Source: Parvibaculum sp. (GTDB lineage: Bacteria > Pseudomonadota > Alphaproteobacteria > Parvibaculales > Parvibaculaceae). From it: DNA of 64,000 bases. The stretch lies in NCBI GenBank assembly GCA_030645235.1, contig JAUSMV010000030.1:1-64000 (forward strand), written 5' to 3'. This document shows positions 39,256-49,226 of the stretch, one piece after another. The notes beneath the pieces are model-generated. The model saw only the letters and a list, made by a program, of their open reading frames with translations. It made no database searches and was not told the DNA's origin. Position 1 is the stretch's first letter. Every line of letters starts with the position of its first letter. The position numbers were made by a program, and so were the translations under genes.

Positions 39256-40104
39256 ATGACCGTTGTTACTCTTAAAAAATGGAACATCAAAATGGGCGAC
39301 GGGCAGCCGCTCGTTGTTATTGCCGGTTTGAATGTGCTGGAAAATCTCAATCTGGCACTGGAAGTTGGCGCGCATCTAAAAGAGGTCACGACAGAACTCG
39401 GCCTGCCTTACATTTTCAAGGCGAGCTTTGACAAAGCAAACCGCTCGTCGATCAAAAGCTATCGCGGACCGGGGCTAAAAGACGGGTTGGCGATGCTTGC
39501 CGAAGTGAAAGCCAAACTGAATGTGCCGATTGCAACGGACATTCACGAGATCGATCAGGCCGATGCTATCGCCGCTGTGGCTGACGTGGTGCAGATCCCT
39601 GCTTTCCTCTGCCGCCAAACGGACCTTGTGGTGGCCGCCGCGCGGGCGACACATAAAGCAGGCGGATTGCTGCATGTGAAGAAGGGCCAATTTCTCGCAC
39701 CTTGGGACTGTAAGAACATTGTGGACAAGGTGGCAGAAGCCACAGGCTCTCGCGAAGGCACTGTGCTGTGCGAGCGTGGCACGTCGTTTGGCTATAATAA
39801 TCTCATCGTCGATATGCTTGCCTTTGCCGAAATGAAGAAGCTCGGTGTGCCCGTCACCATCGACGCGACACATGCCGTGCAACTGCCCGGTGCGGACCCG
39901 CGCACAGCGGGAGCATCGACCGGTGGACGGCGCGATGGCGTGGCGACGATTGCGCGCTCGGCGATTGCTGCGGGTGCGGACGGCGTATTCCTCGAATTTC
40001 ATCCGCGTCCGGACGACGCGCTTTGCGATCCGCTCTGCTGCCTTGCACTCAGCGACGCCAAAGGTTTGCTGACGAGTCTCAAGATCATTCGGAGCGCAAT
40101 CTGA
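39256..40104 (+). CDS. kdsA: 3-deoxy-8-phosphooctulonate (Kdo-8-P) synthase
   Basis: 282 residues from ATG 39256 (AAAAGG upstream). Condenses phosphoenolpyruvate and arabinose 5-phosphate for Kdo, the inner lipopolysaccharide sugar. Clear signatures: FKASFDKANRSS, SYRGPGLKDG, ITD-like ATDIHEIDQA, PAFLCRQTDL, ERGTSFGYNNL and GASTGGRRDGV. The position that holds the metal-binding Cys in metal-dependent KdsA is Asn (GLNVLE, like GMNVLE in E. coli), so it is probably the metal-independent type. The location at the end of the trp operon, rather than near pyrG/eno, is unusual. Confidence 0.95.
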   Translation: MTVVTLKKWNIKMGDGQPLVVIAGLNVLENLNLALEVGAHLKEVTTELGLPYIFKASFDKANRSSIKSYRGPGLKDGLAMLAEVKAKLNVPIATDIHEIDQADAIAAVADVVQIPAFLCRQTDLVVAAARATHKAGGLLHVKKGQFLAPWDCKNIVDKVAEATGSREGTVLCERGTSFGYNNLIVDMLAFAEMKKLGVPVTIDATHAVQLPGADPRTAGASTGGRRDGVATIARSAIAAGADGVFLEFHPRPDDALCDPLCCLALSDAKGLLTSLKIIRSAI

Positions 40105-40353
40105 ATTTCACCCCGAAGGTGGACGAACGGGACATGATTTTCTCAAAAATGGATATCATTAAAGGAATCAGTCTCATTACGAGTTGATGGATTCGTCCGT
40201 TTCATACCCAGCATTGCGATGCATGAGTGACTCCGGCACTCCACCCTTTGCGGCCAAGGCGGGTTCTGTTGCTCCAACGGTAAAAATGGCGACGTGTTTG
40301 CCTAACGGCCCGAATTGCCACATTCTGACGGCCTCAATTGCAGACCGCAGAAA
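40105..40353. other. Intergenic region between kdsA and GNAT gene
   Basis: No gene seen. Short frames (for example from ATG 40149) have no recognisable product. The base composition is less GC-rich than the neighbours. The GNAT start may extend into its right end. Confidence 0.4.
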
Positions 40354-40908
40354 GTGCCATCCTTGCCAAAAGCTGAAAAAAAATCATCCCAGACAAATGC
40401 TTATGTGATCCGTCATGCCCGTTTGACGGAGCTTGATCTGTTGCCGCCGATAGAAGTGAAGTCCGGTGCACTATTCGCCGAAGCCGGATTGCAGGACGTG
40501 GCCGATCACGAACCGGGCGACGTGGAGTACATCGCGGCATTTATGCGCGCAGGTGCCGTTCACATTGCCGCAGACGCGCATGACACACCGGTCGGATTTT
40601 CGCTGACGGGATTACTCGACGGGGTAGCGCATCTTTATGAACTTGCGGTTGATCCTGCGCATGGACGACGCGGGCTCGGCGGCCGTCTGGTCGGCGCCGG
40701 CATCGGCTATGGACAAAGCAAAGGCTGCCGCGCAATCACGCTTTCGACGTTTCGTGATCTCGCCTGGAACGGTCCCTTTTACGCCTCCCTTGGGTTCCGT
40801 TATTTGACCCGCGCTGAATGGACTCCAGGCATGCATCTGCTGCATTTACGCGAATTGGAAATCGGACTACCGGTGGAGCGGCGCGGTTTTATGCGTAAGG
40901 AAATCTGA
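40354..40908 (+). CDS. GNAT family N-acetyltransferase
   Basis: A GNAT fold: the domain begins at about [11 protein letters not shown], beta-4 is [20 protein letters not shown] with the acetyl-CoA pyrophosphate loop (RRGLGG), and the C-terminal beta-bulge region is [14 protein letters not shown]. The substrate is unknown. The start is uncertain: GTG 40354 is used here, GTG 40405 right at the domain is possible, and neither has a good Shine-Dalgarno. The stop TGA overlaps the moaC ATG (TGATG), so the two are translationally coupled, although no role in molybdopterin synthesis is known for such proteins. Confidence 0.8.
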   Translation: MPSLPKAEKKSSQTNAYVIRHARLTELDLLPPIEVKSGALFAEAGLQDVADHEPGDVEYIAAFMRAGAVHIAADAHDTPVGFSLTGLLDGVAHLYELAVDPAHGRRGLGGRLVGAGIGYGQSKGCRAITLSTFRDLAWNGPFYASLGFRYLTRAEWTPGMHLLHLRELEIGLPVERRGFMRKEI

Positions 40909-41393
40909 TGGCAGCGAAAAAGAAACTGACGCATCTCGACGACAAGGGTGCAGCGCAGATGGTGGATGTCTCCGACAAACCCGTCACGGCGCGAAGCGCA
41001 ACAGCGAAGGGGCGCATCACGATGGAACCTGCGACGCTCAAACTCATCACGGGCGGGAAACTCAAAAAAGGCAATGCGCTGGAAGTCGCCAGGCTCGCCG
41101 GCATTATGGCGGCAAAGAAAACGAGCGATCTTATTCCGCTCTGTCATCCGCTGATGATTTCCAAAGTGTCGGTGGAGTTCAAACCGAATGTGAAGGCGAG
41201 CGCGATTGATGTGGAAGCGACCGTGAAACTCTCCGGCCAGACAGGCGTTGAAATGGAGGCGCTGATGGCAGTGAGCGTCGCCTGTCTCACGCTCTACGAT
41301 ATGGCGAAGGCCGTCGATCGCGGCATGACAATCGGCGATATACGTCTGACACATAAAGATGGCGGCAAATCGGGTCTGTATAAAGCGAAGTGA
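40908..41393 (+). CDS. moaC: Cyclic pyranopterin monophosphate synthase
   Basis: 161 residues. Second half of the first step of molybdenum cofactor synthesis, forming cPMP from the MoaA product. Motifs: [18 protein letters not shown] at the N-terminus, [14 protein letters not shown] and [18 protein letters not shown] with the catalytic Lys/Asp region near KAVDRG. It overlaps the GNAT stop by one base and precedes moeA by 22 bp. Confidence 0.96.
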   Translation: MAAKKKLTHLDDKGAAQMVDVSDKPVTARSATAKGRITMEPATLKLITGGKLKKGNALEVARLAGIMAAKKTSDLIPLCHPLMISKVSVEFKPNVKASAIDVEATVKLSGQTGVEMEALMAVSVACLTLYDMAKAVDRGMTIGDIRLTHKDGGKSGLYKAK

Positions 41394-41415
41394 GACCGAA
41401 GTAACGACGGACGAA

Positions 41416-42627
41416 ATGATGGGCGATATTCCTTTGATGCCGGTGAGTGATGCGCGGGCGCGCATTCTGGAAGCGATCACGCCGATGGTGCCGGAACGTG
41501 TGCCGCTGGCAAAAGCGCTGGGCCGTGTGCTCGCAGGCAATGTCGTCGCCACGCGGTCGCAGCCACCTGCGGATCTTTCGGCGATGGACGGATATGCGGT
41601 GCGGGCGGACGATGTTCAGACCGTGCCTGCCCGTCTCAGCGTTGTCGGCGAGGCGGCGGCGGGGAGCAGCTATGACAAGCCGCTCAAGGCAGGCGAGGCG
41701 GTGCGCATCTTCACAGGTGCGCCGTTGCCGGCAGGTGCAGACTCAATCGTCATTCAGGAAAACACCGAGCGCTACGGCGACTATGTGATCGCGCGCGAAA
41801 AGGCAAAGTCCGGCGCGCATATCCGGCGTGCGGGGCTGGACTTTAAAGAAGGTGATGTGGGCTTAAGCGTGGGGCGCAAGTTGTCGCCCGCCGATATTGC
41901 TTATGCAGCCGCGATGAATGTGCCGGTGGTGATTGCACATAAGCGTCCGAAGATCGGGTTTTTCTCGACCGGCAATGAGTTGGTGTTACCCGGCGCGACG
42001 CCCGGCCCGCATCAGATTGTCTCATCGAATAATGACGGGCTGTCGGCGCTCATTGAAAGCGCGGGCGGCGAGCCTTTTGATCTCGGCATTATTGCCGACG
42101 ATATCGTTGCCATTCAGTCGGCGGGACGGCATGCGCGCGATTGCGACATGCTGGTGACGCTGGGCGGCGCATCCGTCGGCGATCATGATCTCGTGCAGTC
42201 GGCGCTGACGGCAGACGGGCTCACAGTTGATTTCTGGCGCATCGCGATGCGGCCCGGCAAGCCCTTAATGTTTGGCCGCTATCGCGATATTCCGATGCTG
42301 GGCCTGCCGGGCAATCCGGTGTCGGCCATGGTCTGCGCGCATTTGTTTTTACTTCCCGCGATTGCGGCGATGCAGGGGCTTCATGCGCCATTGGTTTTGA
42401 CGCGCGCAAGGCTTGGTGCGGCACTGGCTGCGAATGACAAGCGCGAGGATTATCTGCGCGGCACATTGGTTGAACGCGATAACGCGCTGCCGGTGGCAAC
42501 CGCGTTTGAACGGCAGGACAGCTCGATGCTGTCGGCCATGTCAGCGGCAGATTGCCTGATCGTGCGTGCGCCGAATGCAGCAGCGGCAGCGGCGGGGGAT
42601 ATGGTGAGCGTGCTGAGATTGCGGTGA
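41416..42627 (+). CDS. moeA: Molybdopterin molybdenumtransferase
   Basis: 403 residues from ATG 41416. Inserts molybdate into adenylated molybdopterin. Domains: N-terminal with SAMDGYAVRADD, MoaB/MogA-like central domain with FFSTGNELV and GGASVGDHDLV, then PGKPLMFG and LPGNPVSAMVCAHLF, and a C-terminal beta domain. Longer frames begin inside moaC. It lies at the end of the trp-kdsA-GNAT-moaC run and is followed by the TetR promoter region. Confidence 0.95.
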   Translation: MMGDIPLMPVSDARARILEAITPMVPERVPLAKALGRVLAGNVVATRSQPPADLSAMDGYAVRADDVQTVPARLSVVGEAAAGSSYDKPLKAGEAVRIFTGAPLPAGADSIVIQENTERYGDYVIAREKAKSGAHIRRAGLDFKEGDVGLSVGRKLSPADIAYAAAMNVPVVIAHKRPKIGFFSTGNELVLPGATPGPHQIVSSNNDGLSALIESAGGEPFDLGIIADDIVAIQSAGRHARDCDMLVTLGGASVGDHDLVQSALTADGLTVDFWRIAMRPGKPLMFGRYRDIPMLGLPGNPVSAMVCAHLFLLPAIAAMQGLHAPLVLTRARLGAALAANDKREDYLRGTLVERDNALPVATAFERQDSSMLSAMSAADCLIVRAPNAAAAAAGDMVSVLRLR

Positions 42628-42635
42628 AGCTTTAA

Positions 42636-42692
42636 GTTGTCATTGACAACATCGCGCCTCAAGACTAGATTTAATGTTGTCATCGTCAACAT
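42636..42692 (+). promoter_or_regulatory. Promoter and two TetR operators of the desaturase operon
   Basis: A sigma-70-type promoter, TTGACA (42643-42648), 17-bp spacer, TAGATT (42666-42671), sits between moeA and tetR. Operator 1 is the perfect palindrome GTTGTCATTGACAAC (42636-42650), covering the -35 box. Operator 2, ATGTTGTCATCGTCAACAT (42674-42692), repeats the same half-sites about 40 bp further on, over the likely transcription start. This is the classic layout for autorepression by the TetR protein encoded next. Confidence 0.75.
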
Positions 42693-42704
42693 GAAGGCCG
42701 TCCC

Positions 42705-43331
42705 TTGACCTATCATCACGGAAATCTGCGGAAAAGCCTGTTGGATCGGGCGGCGCATGTGATTGCGGAACAGGGGATCGAGAGCCTGAGCCTCAGGGCG
42801 CTCGCCCGCGATCTTGGCGTATCCCATGCCGCCCCGGCGCGCCATTTTGCCGATAAGGCGGAGCTGTTGCGGGCGCTGGCCACCGAGGGCAATGACCGGT
42901 TCATTGCCTATATTCTCGAAGCGGCTGACGCGACGGGGAGTGATCCGCTGGTGCGCTATGCCGCGATGGGCAAGGCCTTTATCCGCTTCTCGCTCCTCTA
43001 CCCTGCTTATTATCGCACCATCACACATCCTGACGTTGCCACACATGCTGACGCGGACCTGAAAGCCAGCGCGGAACGACGCAATCTTGTCGTTCTTGAT
43101 GCGGCGCGCGCGGCGCAGGCGGCGGGTTGGCTCACCAATGAAAAGACGGAAGACGTGGTGCTGTTTTCCATCGCCACGGTGCGCGGGGTGTCCGCAATCC
43201 TGTCCGATCCTTTGACCCCCTATCGCGACGAAGACGCCGACGCGCTCATCGAACGCATGGTCGATCTCATTATTGATCCGAAGAATCCGCAGAGAAACTC
43301 ACTGTCAAAACGAAAAGGGGCAGCACAATGA
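42705..43331 (+). CDS. TetR family regulator, WHG-type C-terminal domain
   Basis: 208 residues. Starts at TTG (MTYHHGNLRKSLLDRAAHVIA is the typical beginning of this subgroup; the nearby ATG at 42691 is out of frame). Helix-turn-helix LRALARDLGVSHAAPARHFADK. C-terminal domain with FSLLYPAYYRTITHPDVATH resembles the WHG domain. Two matching palindromes in its promoter suggest autorepression. The stop overlaps the next gene's ATG (ATGA), tying it to the small membrane protein and desaturase. Confidence 0.88.
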   Translation: MTYHHGNLRKSLLDRAAHVIAEQGIESLSLRALARDLGVSHAAPARHFADKAELLRALATEGNDRFIAYILEAADATGSDPLVRYAAMGKAFIRFSLLYPAYYRTITHPDVATHADADLKASAERRNLVVLDAARAAQAAGWLTNEKTEDVVLFSIATVRGVSAILSDPLTPYRDEDADALIERMVDLIIDPKNPQRNSLSKRKGAAQ

Positions 43332-43525
43332 TGCGTACCGTTATGACAACACTCGGACCCTGGGGGCCGGTGTTTTTCGGCGTCGGGTTTCTTGCGCCGC
43401 TGCTTTCCACGCTGATGGTTGAAGCAGGCATCACGCCGCCGCTGGGTCTCAGCACCATTCAGGCCGGTCTCATCATCGGATTCATTGTGGGCCTTCAGGC
43501 CAAACTGCGGGGACGCTGGCTATGA
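43328..43525 (+). CDS. Small membrane protein between tetR and desaturase
   Basis: 65 residues with two hydrophobic segments (GPVFFGVGFLAPLLSTLM and IQAGLIIGFIVGLQ). It overlaps the TetR stop and the desaturase start by 4 bp each (both ATGA), so it is translated as part of the operon and is unlikely to be spurious. No family is recognised. It might assist the desaturase in the membrane, which is inference from context only. Confidence 0.75.
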   Translation: MMRTVMTTLGPWGPVFFGVGFLAPLLSTLMVEAGITPPLGLSTIQAGLIIGFIVGLQAKLRGRWL

Positions 43526-44415
43526 ATGTCAATGTGACGCCGCCGCAGGCCTATGCGAACATGTCTGACAAGGAACTCGCGCGCGAAGAGATGACCATTG
43601 CGCGCAAGTATCTCAATCGTTTTTCGTGGTTCATGGTGTTTTGGTGCTTTGCCAATCTCGCCTGCTGGTTCGCGCTCTGGCCTCTCACCATCATGGGCAT
43701 TCTGCCGCTTTGGGCCGCCTTCCCTATCGCGACGCTCAACGTCATTCTTTGTTATTTGCCGAGCCATGATGCCCAGCATTCCAATTACGCGAAGAACGGC
43801 AGCCTGCGCTGGTTCAATGAACTCATCGGTTATATCTCGACCATTCCGCTGGTGCTGCCTTTCAAAGTCGCACGCATCACGCATATGGAACATCATACGC
43901 ATACGAATGATCCCGAGCTTGATCCCGATTACGGCGTGAAGGCCGATAACTGGTGGCAGGCGATCATCACCGGCATCAAACGCCGTCAACCCGGACAACC
44001 GAATTCTTACGGCGCGACGTTGCAACGCCTCGGTGATGATCCGGTCGTCAAGCGCGCGGGGCTTGAAGGGCTCGCTCAGACCCTCTCGTTCTGGGGCATC
44101 ATTTCGGCGCTCGCCTGGAGCGGTTATGCGCTCGAAGCCGCGCTCATCTGGTGGCTGCCGCGCTATATCGGCTCGATTTATATTTCGCTGATGTTGAGCT
44201 GGGCGCCGCATTTTCCCAATCCCGAGCGCGGGCGCTATCGCAATACGCGCCACTTCGAAAGCCCGCTCGGCAATATTCTGGTCATGGGCATGGAGCATCA
44301 TATCGTCCATCACCTGCATCCGGGCATTCCGCTCACCTGGAACGCGGCCGCCTATCGCGAGATGAAGCCCGTGCTGGATGCGCGCGGCTGCCGGTCAGAG
44401 CGCCTTCACGGATAG
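43522..44415 (+). CDS. Membrane fatty acid desaturase family protein
   Basis: 297 residues with about four membrane helices and the three His boxes of integral-membrane di-iron oxygenases: SHDAQH (82-86), HMEHHTHT (121-127) and MEHHIVHHLHP (259-264). These enzymes desaturate or hydroxylate lipids using O2. Electron donor and substrate are unknown; carotenoid or sphingolipid hydroxylase-like activity is possible. Last gene of the TetR-controlled operon, which suggests regulation of membrane lipid composition in response to a lipid-like ligand. Confidence 0.85.
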   Translation: MNVNVTPPQAYANMSDKELAREEMTIARKYLNRFSWFMVFWCFANLACWFALWPLTIMGILPLWAAFPIATLNVILCYLPSHDAQHSNYAKNGSLRWFNELIGYISTIPLVLPFKVARITHMEHHTHTNDPELDPDYGVKADNWWQAIITGIKRRQPGQPNSYGATLQRLGDDPVVKRAGLEGLAQTLSFWGIISALAWSGYALEAALIWWLPRYIGSIYISLMLSWAPHFPNPERGRYRNTRHFESPLGNILVMGMEHHIVHHLHPGIPLTWNAAAYREMKPVLDARGCRSERLHG

Positions 44416-44439
44416 GTCAAATTTTTATCCACAGGACTC

Positions 44440-44468
44440 TTGACGGATTCAGAGAACCAAACTAGAAC
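44440..44468 (+). promoter_or_regulatory. lexA promoter with SOS box
   Basis: GAAC-CAAACTA-GAAC (44454-44468) is an exact alphaproteobacterial SOS box (GAAC-N7-GAAC). It overlaps the -10 element TAGAAC (44463-44468) of a promoter with TTGACG (44440-44445) and a 17-bp spacer. A further TTGTTCTA at about 44487 forms a distant inverted match to TAGAACAA. LexA binding here would repress its own gene. Confidence 0.8.
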
Positions 44469-44513
44469 AAGTGGACAGGTTTATGATTTGTTCTATATTT
44501 TGGGGCCGGACGC

Positions 44514-45218
44514 ATGCTTACGAAGAAACAGCACGAACTCCTGATGTTCATCAATGAGCGGATCAAGGAAGGCGGCGTTTCGCCCAGTTTTGACGAAATG
44601 AAGGAAGCGCTGGACCTGCGCTCCAAGTCGGGCATTCACCGGCTCATTACGGCGCTTGAGGAACGCGGTTTCATCCGCCGCCTTGCCCATCGTGCCCGCG
44701 CTCTCGAAATTATCAAATTGCCGGAAAGCGCTTCGCCGAGCCTCGCGCGCAACAAGGGCTTCTCGCCCAGCGTGATCGAAGGCAGCCGCGGCAAGGCTCT
44801 GAGCCGCGAGCTTCAACCCGCATCGCAATCACCTGACACGATGACACTCTCGGTCATGGGCCGCATCGCGGCGGGTACGCCCATTGAGGCGCTGCAGGAA
44901 GAAAGCCATCAGGTCAGTGTCCCGATCACCATGCTTGGCAAGGGCGAACATTACGCGCTCGAAGTCAAAGGCGACTCGATGATCGATGCCGGTATTCTCG
45001 ACGGCGACACGGTGCTGATCCAGCGTTGCGACGACGCGGCAAGCGGCGACATTGTTGTGGCCCTTGTTGATGATCTCGAAGCGACGCTGAAACGCCTGCG
45101 CCGCAAGGGTGACTCAATTGCGCTGGAAGCCGCGAACCCCGCATATGAGACACGGATTTTCGGGCCTGACCGCGTGAAGGTTCAGGGCAAGCTCGTGGGA
45201 TTGATGCGCCGCTACTGA
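44514..45218 (+). CDS. lexA: LexA repressor
   Basis: 234 residues. Winged-helix DNA-binding domain (1-70; [41 protein letters not shown]) and a self-cleaving peptidase domain: cleavage site A120-G121 (GRIAAGTP), catalytic S155 (GDSMIDAG) and K193 (EATLKRL). RecA-stimulated autoproteolysis releases the SOS regulon. An SOS box lies 46-60 bp upstream. The last 7 bases overlap the end of the convergent comEC gene. Confidence 0.97.
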   Translation: MLTKKQHELLMFINERIKEGGVSPSFDEMKEALDLRSKSGIHRLITALEERGFIRRLAHRARALEIIKLPESASPSLARNKGFSPSVIEGSRGKALSRELQPASQSPDTMTLSVMGRIAAGTPIEALQEESHQVSVPITMLGKGEHYALEVKGDSMIDAGILDGDTVLIQRCDDAASGDIVVALVDDLEATLKRLRRKGDSIALEAANPAYETRIFGPDRVKVQGKLVGLMRRY

Positions 45219-47368
45219 GGCGGGGCTTCGGTTTCGGCAGGTTTTGTGCGCGGCGTTGGTTGGCGCACGCTCTTTCCCGTAAGAACCCATGGACGGTCGC
45301 CACGCTCATTGCGGGCGGTATGACGTATCCAGTTTTCAGAATTTGAGATTTCGCCTTGCGGGATCGTGAAGGACATCGCACCGTTTCGCCAGAGGTCGAA
45401 GCGGTCAATGACCAATGGCGCTTTGCAGGTTTTGCGAAGACGACGCGGCAGACCAAAGTTAGCGATGATTATGTCAGCCTTTGCGCAATCATCACTTACA
45501 GCCGCGAGTGATTTTGGCATGGCGATGACGGGACGGTTTGGAATGATCCAGACACAGCCCAAGGCATCACAGGTTTTTAACCCCGTATTTGCAGCGTCTT
45601 TTGGCGTGCGCATGTCGCCGTCGCGGCGCAGCCATGTTTCCGCCGTGTAGGCGGGGCGCGCGGAGGTGAGCGTGAGGAGACCGTCGCTGCCGCGCATCGC
45701 GGCGAGTTTGCCGTCACGGTCGATCAGAATGTCGGGCCGCGTGCCTGCATCCCAGAAGAAAAATCCGAGCGCGACGGGCAGCAGACCAAGCCAGCGCCAT
45801 GAGGTTTGCCAAAGCGCGAGCCAGAGACCGCCGAAGGTGACGGCGATGAGTGCCGCCATGGGTGCTGCGGCGATCATACGGTCGGCCCCTTCCCAGGAGG
45901 CGACTTCATGGGCAACGGCGAGCATGACATCAATCCCCTGCCCCATGACCCACAGGGCCGGATCATCAAGACCAAATGGCATGAGGATCAATGCGATCAA
46001 AGCGGCAGGCATGATGACGACACTGACGACAGGGAGCGCACCGAGATTTCCGGCCATGCTGTAGAGCGCAACACGATCAAAATGGAAAGCGGCGTAAGCG
46101 CCGGTGGCGATACCGGCAACAGTCGTGGTGAGCATTATGCCCGCGATATGGCGGCCGACAAAACGGATAGGCACGAGAAAGAGGAGTCCGTCTTTGGGCG
46201 CTTCGCCGTTCATCAGGCGTTGAATGAGCGGGCTTTCATAAAAACCGATCAGCGCGACGACTGCGGCAAAGGACATGTGAAAGCTGGCGCTCAATAAGGT
46301 TTCGGGTTGCCAGAGCAGGACAATCAATGCGGCGAGCGCGACATTCCGCATGCTGATAGCCGGACGATCAAAGAGGATCGAGAGAAACATCAGGCCGATC
46401 ATAATATAGGAACGATTGGTGGCGACGCCGAAGCCGGAGATGCAGAGATAGAATGTGGTGCCGAGGATCGCGACGACGGCGGCCCATTTTTTGATCGGAT
46501 AATAGAGGGCCAAACGCGGGATGAGCGCGAGGACGGCGCGCGCAAGCCAAAACAACGTGCCGCCGAAAAGCGCCATATGGAGGCCTGAAATAGAGAGCAC
46601 ATGGGTGAGACCCGCAATGCGCAGGTCTTCGACCGTGTCGGCCGGAATGGCGCGTTGTTCGCCGGTGATGAGGGCAGCGGCGACGGCACCTTTCGGTCCG
46701 CCGATTGTGTCGCGGACATGCGTTGTGATGGCGCTGCGCAAGCGGGCGAGCCCCGAGAAAATATCGTCAGGTGGCGGTGCAATGCGTTCGGGCACGGTAT
46801 AGGCAAAGCCGACAGCGCCGATGCTTTGGAACCAGATCTGGCGGGCATAGTCGAAGCCGCCGGGCTCAACAGGATCTGGCGGCGGCAGGAGGCTCGCGCG
46901 CAGACGCACTGTCTCGCCGGGTTGTAGCTCCACACCTTTGAGACGGACGGAGAGACGGACCCGCACGGGCATGGCGGCGGGGTCGAGGCGCTGCATCGCG
47001 GTGGGCGCGATGGTGACGGAGAGACCGCCTTTGGCGCTTAACTCGGCGAAAACAACGCGGCCGGTCAGGGTACCCGACCATTTGCTTTGCAGGACGGGCG
47101 CAGCAACGAGCGCGGCGCGGACCGACGATGCGGCGAGGCCGAGGGCCACACAAAAGAGGATGGCAGCCGGAAGCGCAAGAAGACTGAGGCGATAACGCGC
47201 GACGGCAAACAGAGCGGAGGCGAGCGCCAGCGCGGCGAGGGACAGAGTGAGATACGGCTCAACAGGCAGCGCAAAATAAAGCGCAACGCCTACGCCGACA
47301 AAGACCGGCGACCAGAGAAACCAGCGGTTGGATTCAGCGAAGAATGAAGTTCGCAGATAGGCGGCCAT
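45212..47368 (-). CDS. comEC: ComEC/Rec2 family DNA uptake protein
   Basis: 718 residues, many membrane helices. An N-terminal DUF4131-like region with an extracytoplasmic OB-like domain (about 95-200), then the Competence domain ([37 protein letters not shown]). The metallo-beta-lactamase domain of Bacillus ComEC is absent; only a short C-terminal soluble part remains, as in many alphaproteobacteria. Should form the channel for single-stranded DNA entry during transformation. Other competence genes are not in the window. Divergent from gltX. Confidence 0.9.
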   Translation of the reverse strand: MAAYLRTSFFAESNRWFLWSPVFVGVGVALYFALPVEPYLTLSLAALALASALFAVARYRLSLLALPAAILFCVALGLAASSVRAALVAAPVLQSKWSGTLTGRVVFAELSAKGGLSVTIAPTAMQRLDPAAMPVRVRLSVRLKGVELQPGETVRLRASLLPPPDPVEPGGFDYARQIWFQSIGAVGFAYTVPERIAPPPDDIFSGLARLRSAITTHVRDTIGGPKGAVAAALITGEQRAIPADTVEDLRIAGLTHVLSISGLHMALFGGTLFWLARAVLALIPRLALYYPIKKWAAVVAILGTTFYLCISGFGVATNRSYIMIGLMFLSILFDRPAISMRNVALAALIVLLWQPETLLSASFHMSFAAVVALIGFYESPLIQRLMNGEAPKDGLLFLVPIRFVGRHIAGIMLTTTVAGIATGAYAAFHFDRVALYSMAGNLGALPVVSVVIMPAALIALILMPFGLDDPALWVMGQGIDVMLAVAHEVASWEGADRMIAAAPMAALIAVTFGGLWLALWQTSWRWLGLLPVALGFFFWDAGTRPDILIDRDGKLAAMRGSDGLLTLTSARPAYTAETWLRRDGDMRTPKDAANTGLKTCDALGCVWIIPNRPVIAMPKSLAAVSDDCAKADIIIANFGLPRRLRKTCKAPLVIDRFDLWRNGAMSFTIPQGEISNSENWIRHTARNERGDRPWVLTGKSVRQPTPRTKPAETEAPPQ

Positions 47369-47739
47369 GCGAGCGACGCCGGAGGGGGTCGCATCAGGTT
47401 CTTCAGCGAAGGTGATCTCAGTAATGCCACGCCCTCCCCGTTCCGCCCCATTGAGAGTTGATTGGGCCGATCAACCTAAAAAAGCAGTCAAACTTGGCTT
47501 TTTTGGCTGCGAAGCAAGCAAATTCAACGCTCAAAAATGCTCAGAAGCGGCCTCGCGGGGTTACGCTGCAATGCCGCAATGTGCTAGAAAAACAAGCCCC
47601 GCCGCGATGCGGAACGCGCCGCCCGCCTCCGGCGCATCCCCCATCAAAGCTTGCCAATAAAAATTCGTGTTGCCTACCCGTTTGGGTTCTCATTTGGAGC
47701 CCTTTTGCTTGGCCGGAACACGGCCAAAACCGGAATACC
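47369..47739. other. comEC-gltX divergent intergenic region
   Basis: No gene seen in this 371-bp stretch. It should contain both promoters. It includes a 7-bp hairpin TTGGCCG-GAACA-CGGCCAA at 47709-47727, 12 bp before the gltX ATG, close enough to influence translation initiation. An in-frame extension of gltX to 47458 exists but has no similarity. Confidence 0.5.
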
Positions 47740-49152
47740 ATGGCCGATAAAAAACAGATCGTGACGCGCTTTGCGCCCTCGCCCACCGGCTACCTGCATA
47801 TTGGCGGCGGGCGCACGGCGCTGTTCAGCTGGCTCTATGCGCGGCGTCATAACGGCAAGTTCCTGCTCCGCATCGAAGACACGGATCGCGAACGCTCCAC
47901 CGAGCCTGCCATTCAGGCGATCTTTGAAGGCCTGCGCTGGCTCGGTCTTGAATGGGACGGCGATGTGACGATGCAGTTTGCGCGACAGGCGCGGCATCGC
48001 GAAGTGGCCGAGCAGTTGCTCGCATCGGGCAATGCCTACCATTGCTATGCCAGCCCCGAAGAGCTCGATGAAATGCGCGCCAAGGCAAAGGCCGAGGGCG
48101 GGCCGATGAAATATGACGGGCGCTGGCGCGACCGGCCTGCTTCCGATGCACCGCCCGGCATCAAGCCTGTGATCCGTTTCAAATCGCCAAACGAAGGCGA
48201 AACGATTGTGCGCGACCACGTGATGGGCGATGTGCGTTTTGCCAATGAGCAGCTCGATGATCTCATCATTGTCAGGAGCGACGGCACGCCGACTTACAAT
48301 CTTTCCGTCGTCGTGGATGATCACGATATGGGCGTGACGCATATCATTCGCGGTGACGACCATCTGACCAATGCCGGACGGCAAAGCCAGATCTATACCG
48401 CGATGGGATGGGACGTGCCGGAATTTGCGCATGTGCCGCTCATTCACGGGCCGGACGGCGCGAAGCTCTCAAAGCGCCACGGCGCGCTCGGTGTCGAAGC
48501 CTATCGCGACATGGGCTATCTGCCCGAAGCGATGCGCAACTATCTCGCGCGGCTCGGCTGGAGCCATGGCGATGATGAAATCTTCTCGACCGAGCAGGCA
48601 GTTCAATGGTTTGACCTTGAGCATATCGGTCGTTCACCGTCGCGTTTCGATTTCGTCAAACTTGAAAACACGAACGGTCACTATATCCGCGAGGCCGACG
48701 ACACACGGCTTGCCGACGATACGATTGAGCTGATGACGCGCCTGCATGGCTGGAACGTCGATGCTGATTTCCGCGCGAAATTTATCGCCTCCATGCCCGG
48801 CATCAAGGAACGCGCGAAGACGTTGCTTGAAGTTGCCAAGGGGGCGGACTTTCTGCGCGCTGTGCGTCCTCTGCCCGTGGACGAGAAAGCTGCGAAGATT
48901 CTCGACGGCGAGACAAAGTCATTGCTCGGACGATTGCTGCCGCTTCTTGAGGCGCGCAACGAATGGACCGCTGAAGGCATTGAGGGCGACGTGCGCGCCT
49001 TTGCCGAAGCAGAAGGACAGAAACTCGGCAAGATTGCTCAGCCCCTGCGGGCGGCCGCAACGGGGCAAACGATATCACCCCCGATTTTCGACGTTTTAGC
49101 GACGCTGGGACGGGACGAAGCGCTGGCGCGTATCAGAGATCAGGTGGCGTAA
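47740..49152 (+). CDS. gltX: Glutamate-tRNA ligase
   Basis: 470 residues from ATG 47740. Class I aminoacyl-tRNA synthetase: HIGH-type motif [16 protein letters not shown]-type motif AKLSKRHG, and the anticodon-binding domain at the C-terminus (ending [21 protein letters not shown]). Charges tRNA-Glu. In Alphaproteobacteria it is often non-discriminating with GatCAB; this cannot be settled here. It precedes gltA, in the conserved order. Confidence 0.96.
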   Translation: MADKKQIVTRFAPSPTGYLHIGGGRTALFSWLYARRHNGKFLLRIEDTDRERSTEPAIQAIFEGLRWLGLEWDGDVTMQFARQARHREVAEQLLASGNAYHCYASPEELDEMRAKAKAEGGPMKYDGRWRDRPASDAPPGIKPVIRFKSPNEGETIVRDHVMGDVRFANEQLDDLIIVRSDGTPTYNLSVVVDDHDMGVTHIIRGDDHLTNAGRQSQIYTAMGWDVPEFAHVPLIHGPDGAKLSKRHGALGVEAYRDMGYLPEAMRNYLARLGWSHGDDEIFSTEQAVQWFDLEHIGRSPSRFDFVKLENTNGHYIREADDTRLADDTIELMTRLHGWNVDADFRAKFIASMPGIKERAKTLLEVAKGADFLRAVRPLPVDEKAAKILDGETKSLLGRLLPLLEARNEWTAEGIEGDVRAFAEAEGQKLGKIAQPLRAAATGQTISPPIFDVLATLGRDEALARIRDQVA

Positions 49153-49226
49153 AATTACGTTTTAATAAGGTCGTTCGTGTACTCTGGAAACGCGACGGAC
49201 ACAGACGAGAAGGACAGGTAGGCAGC

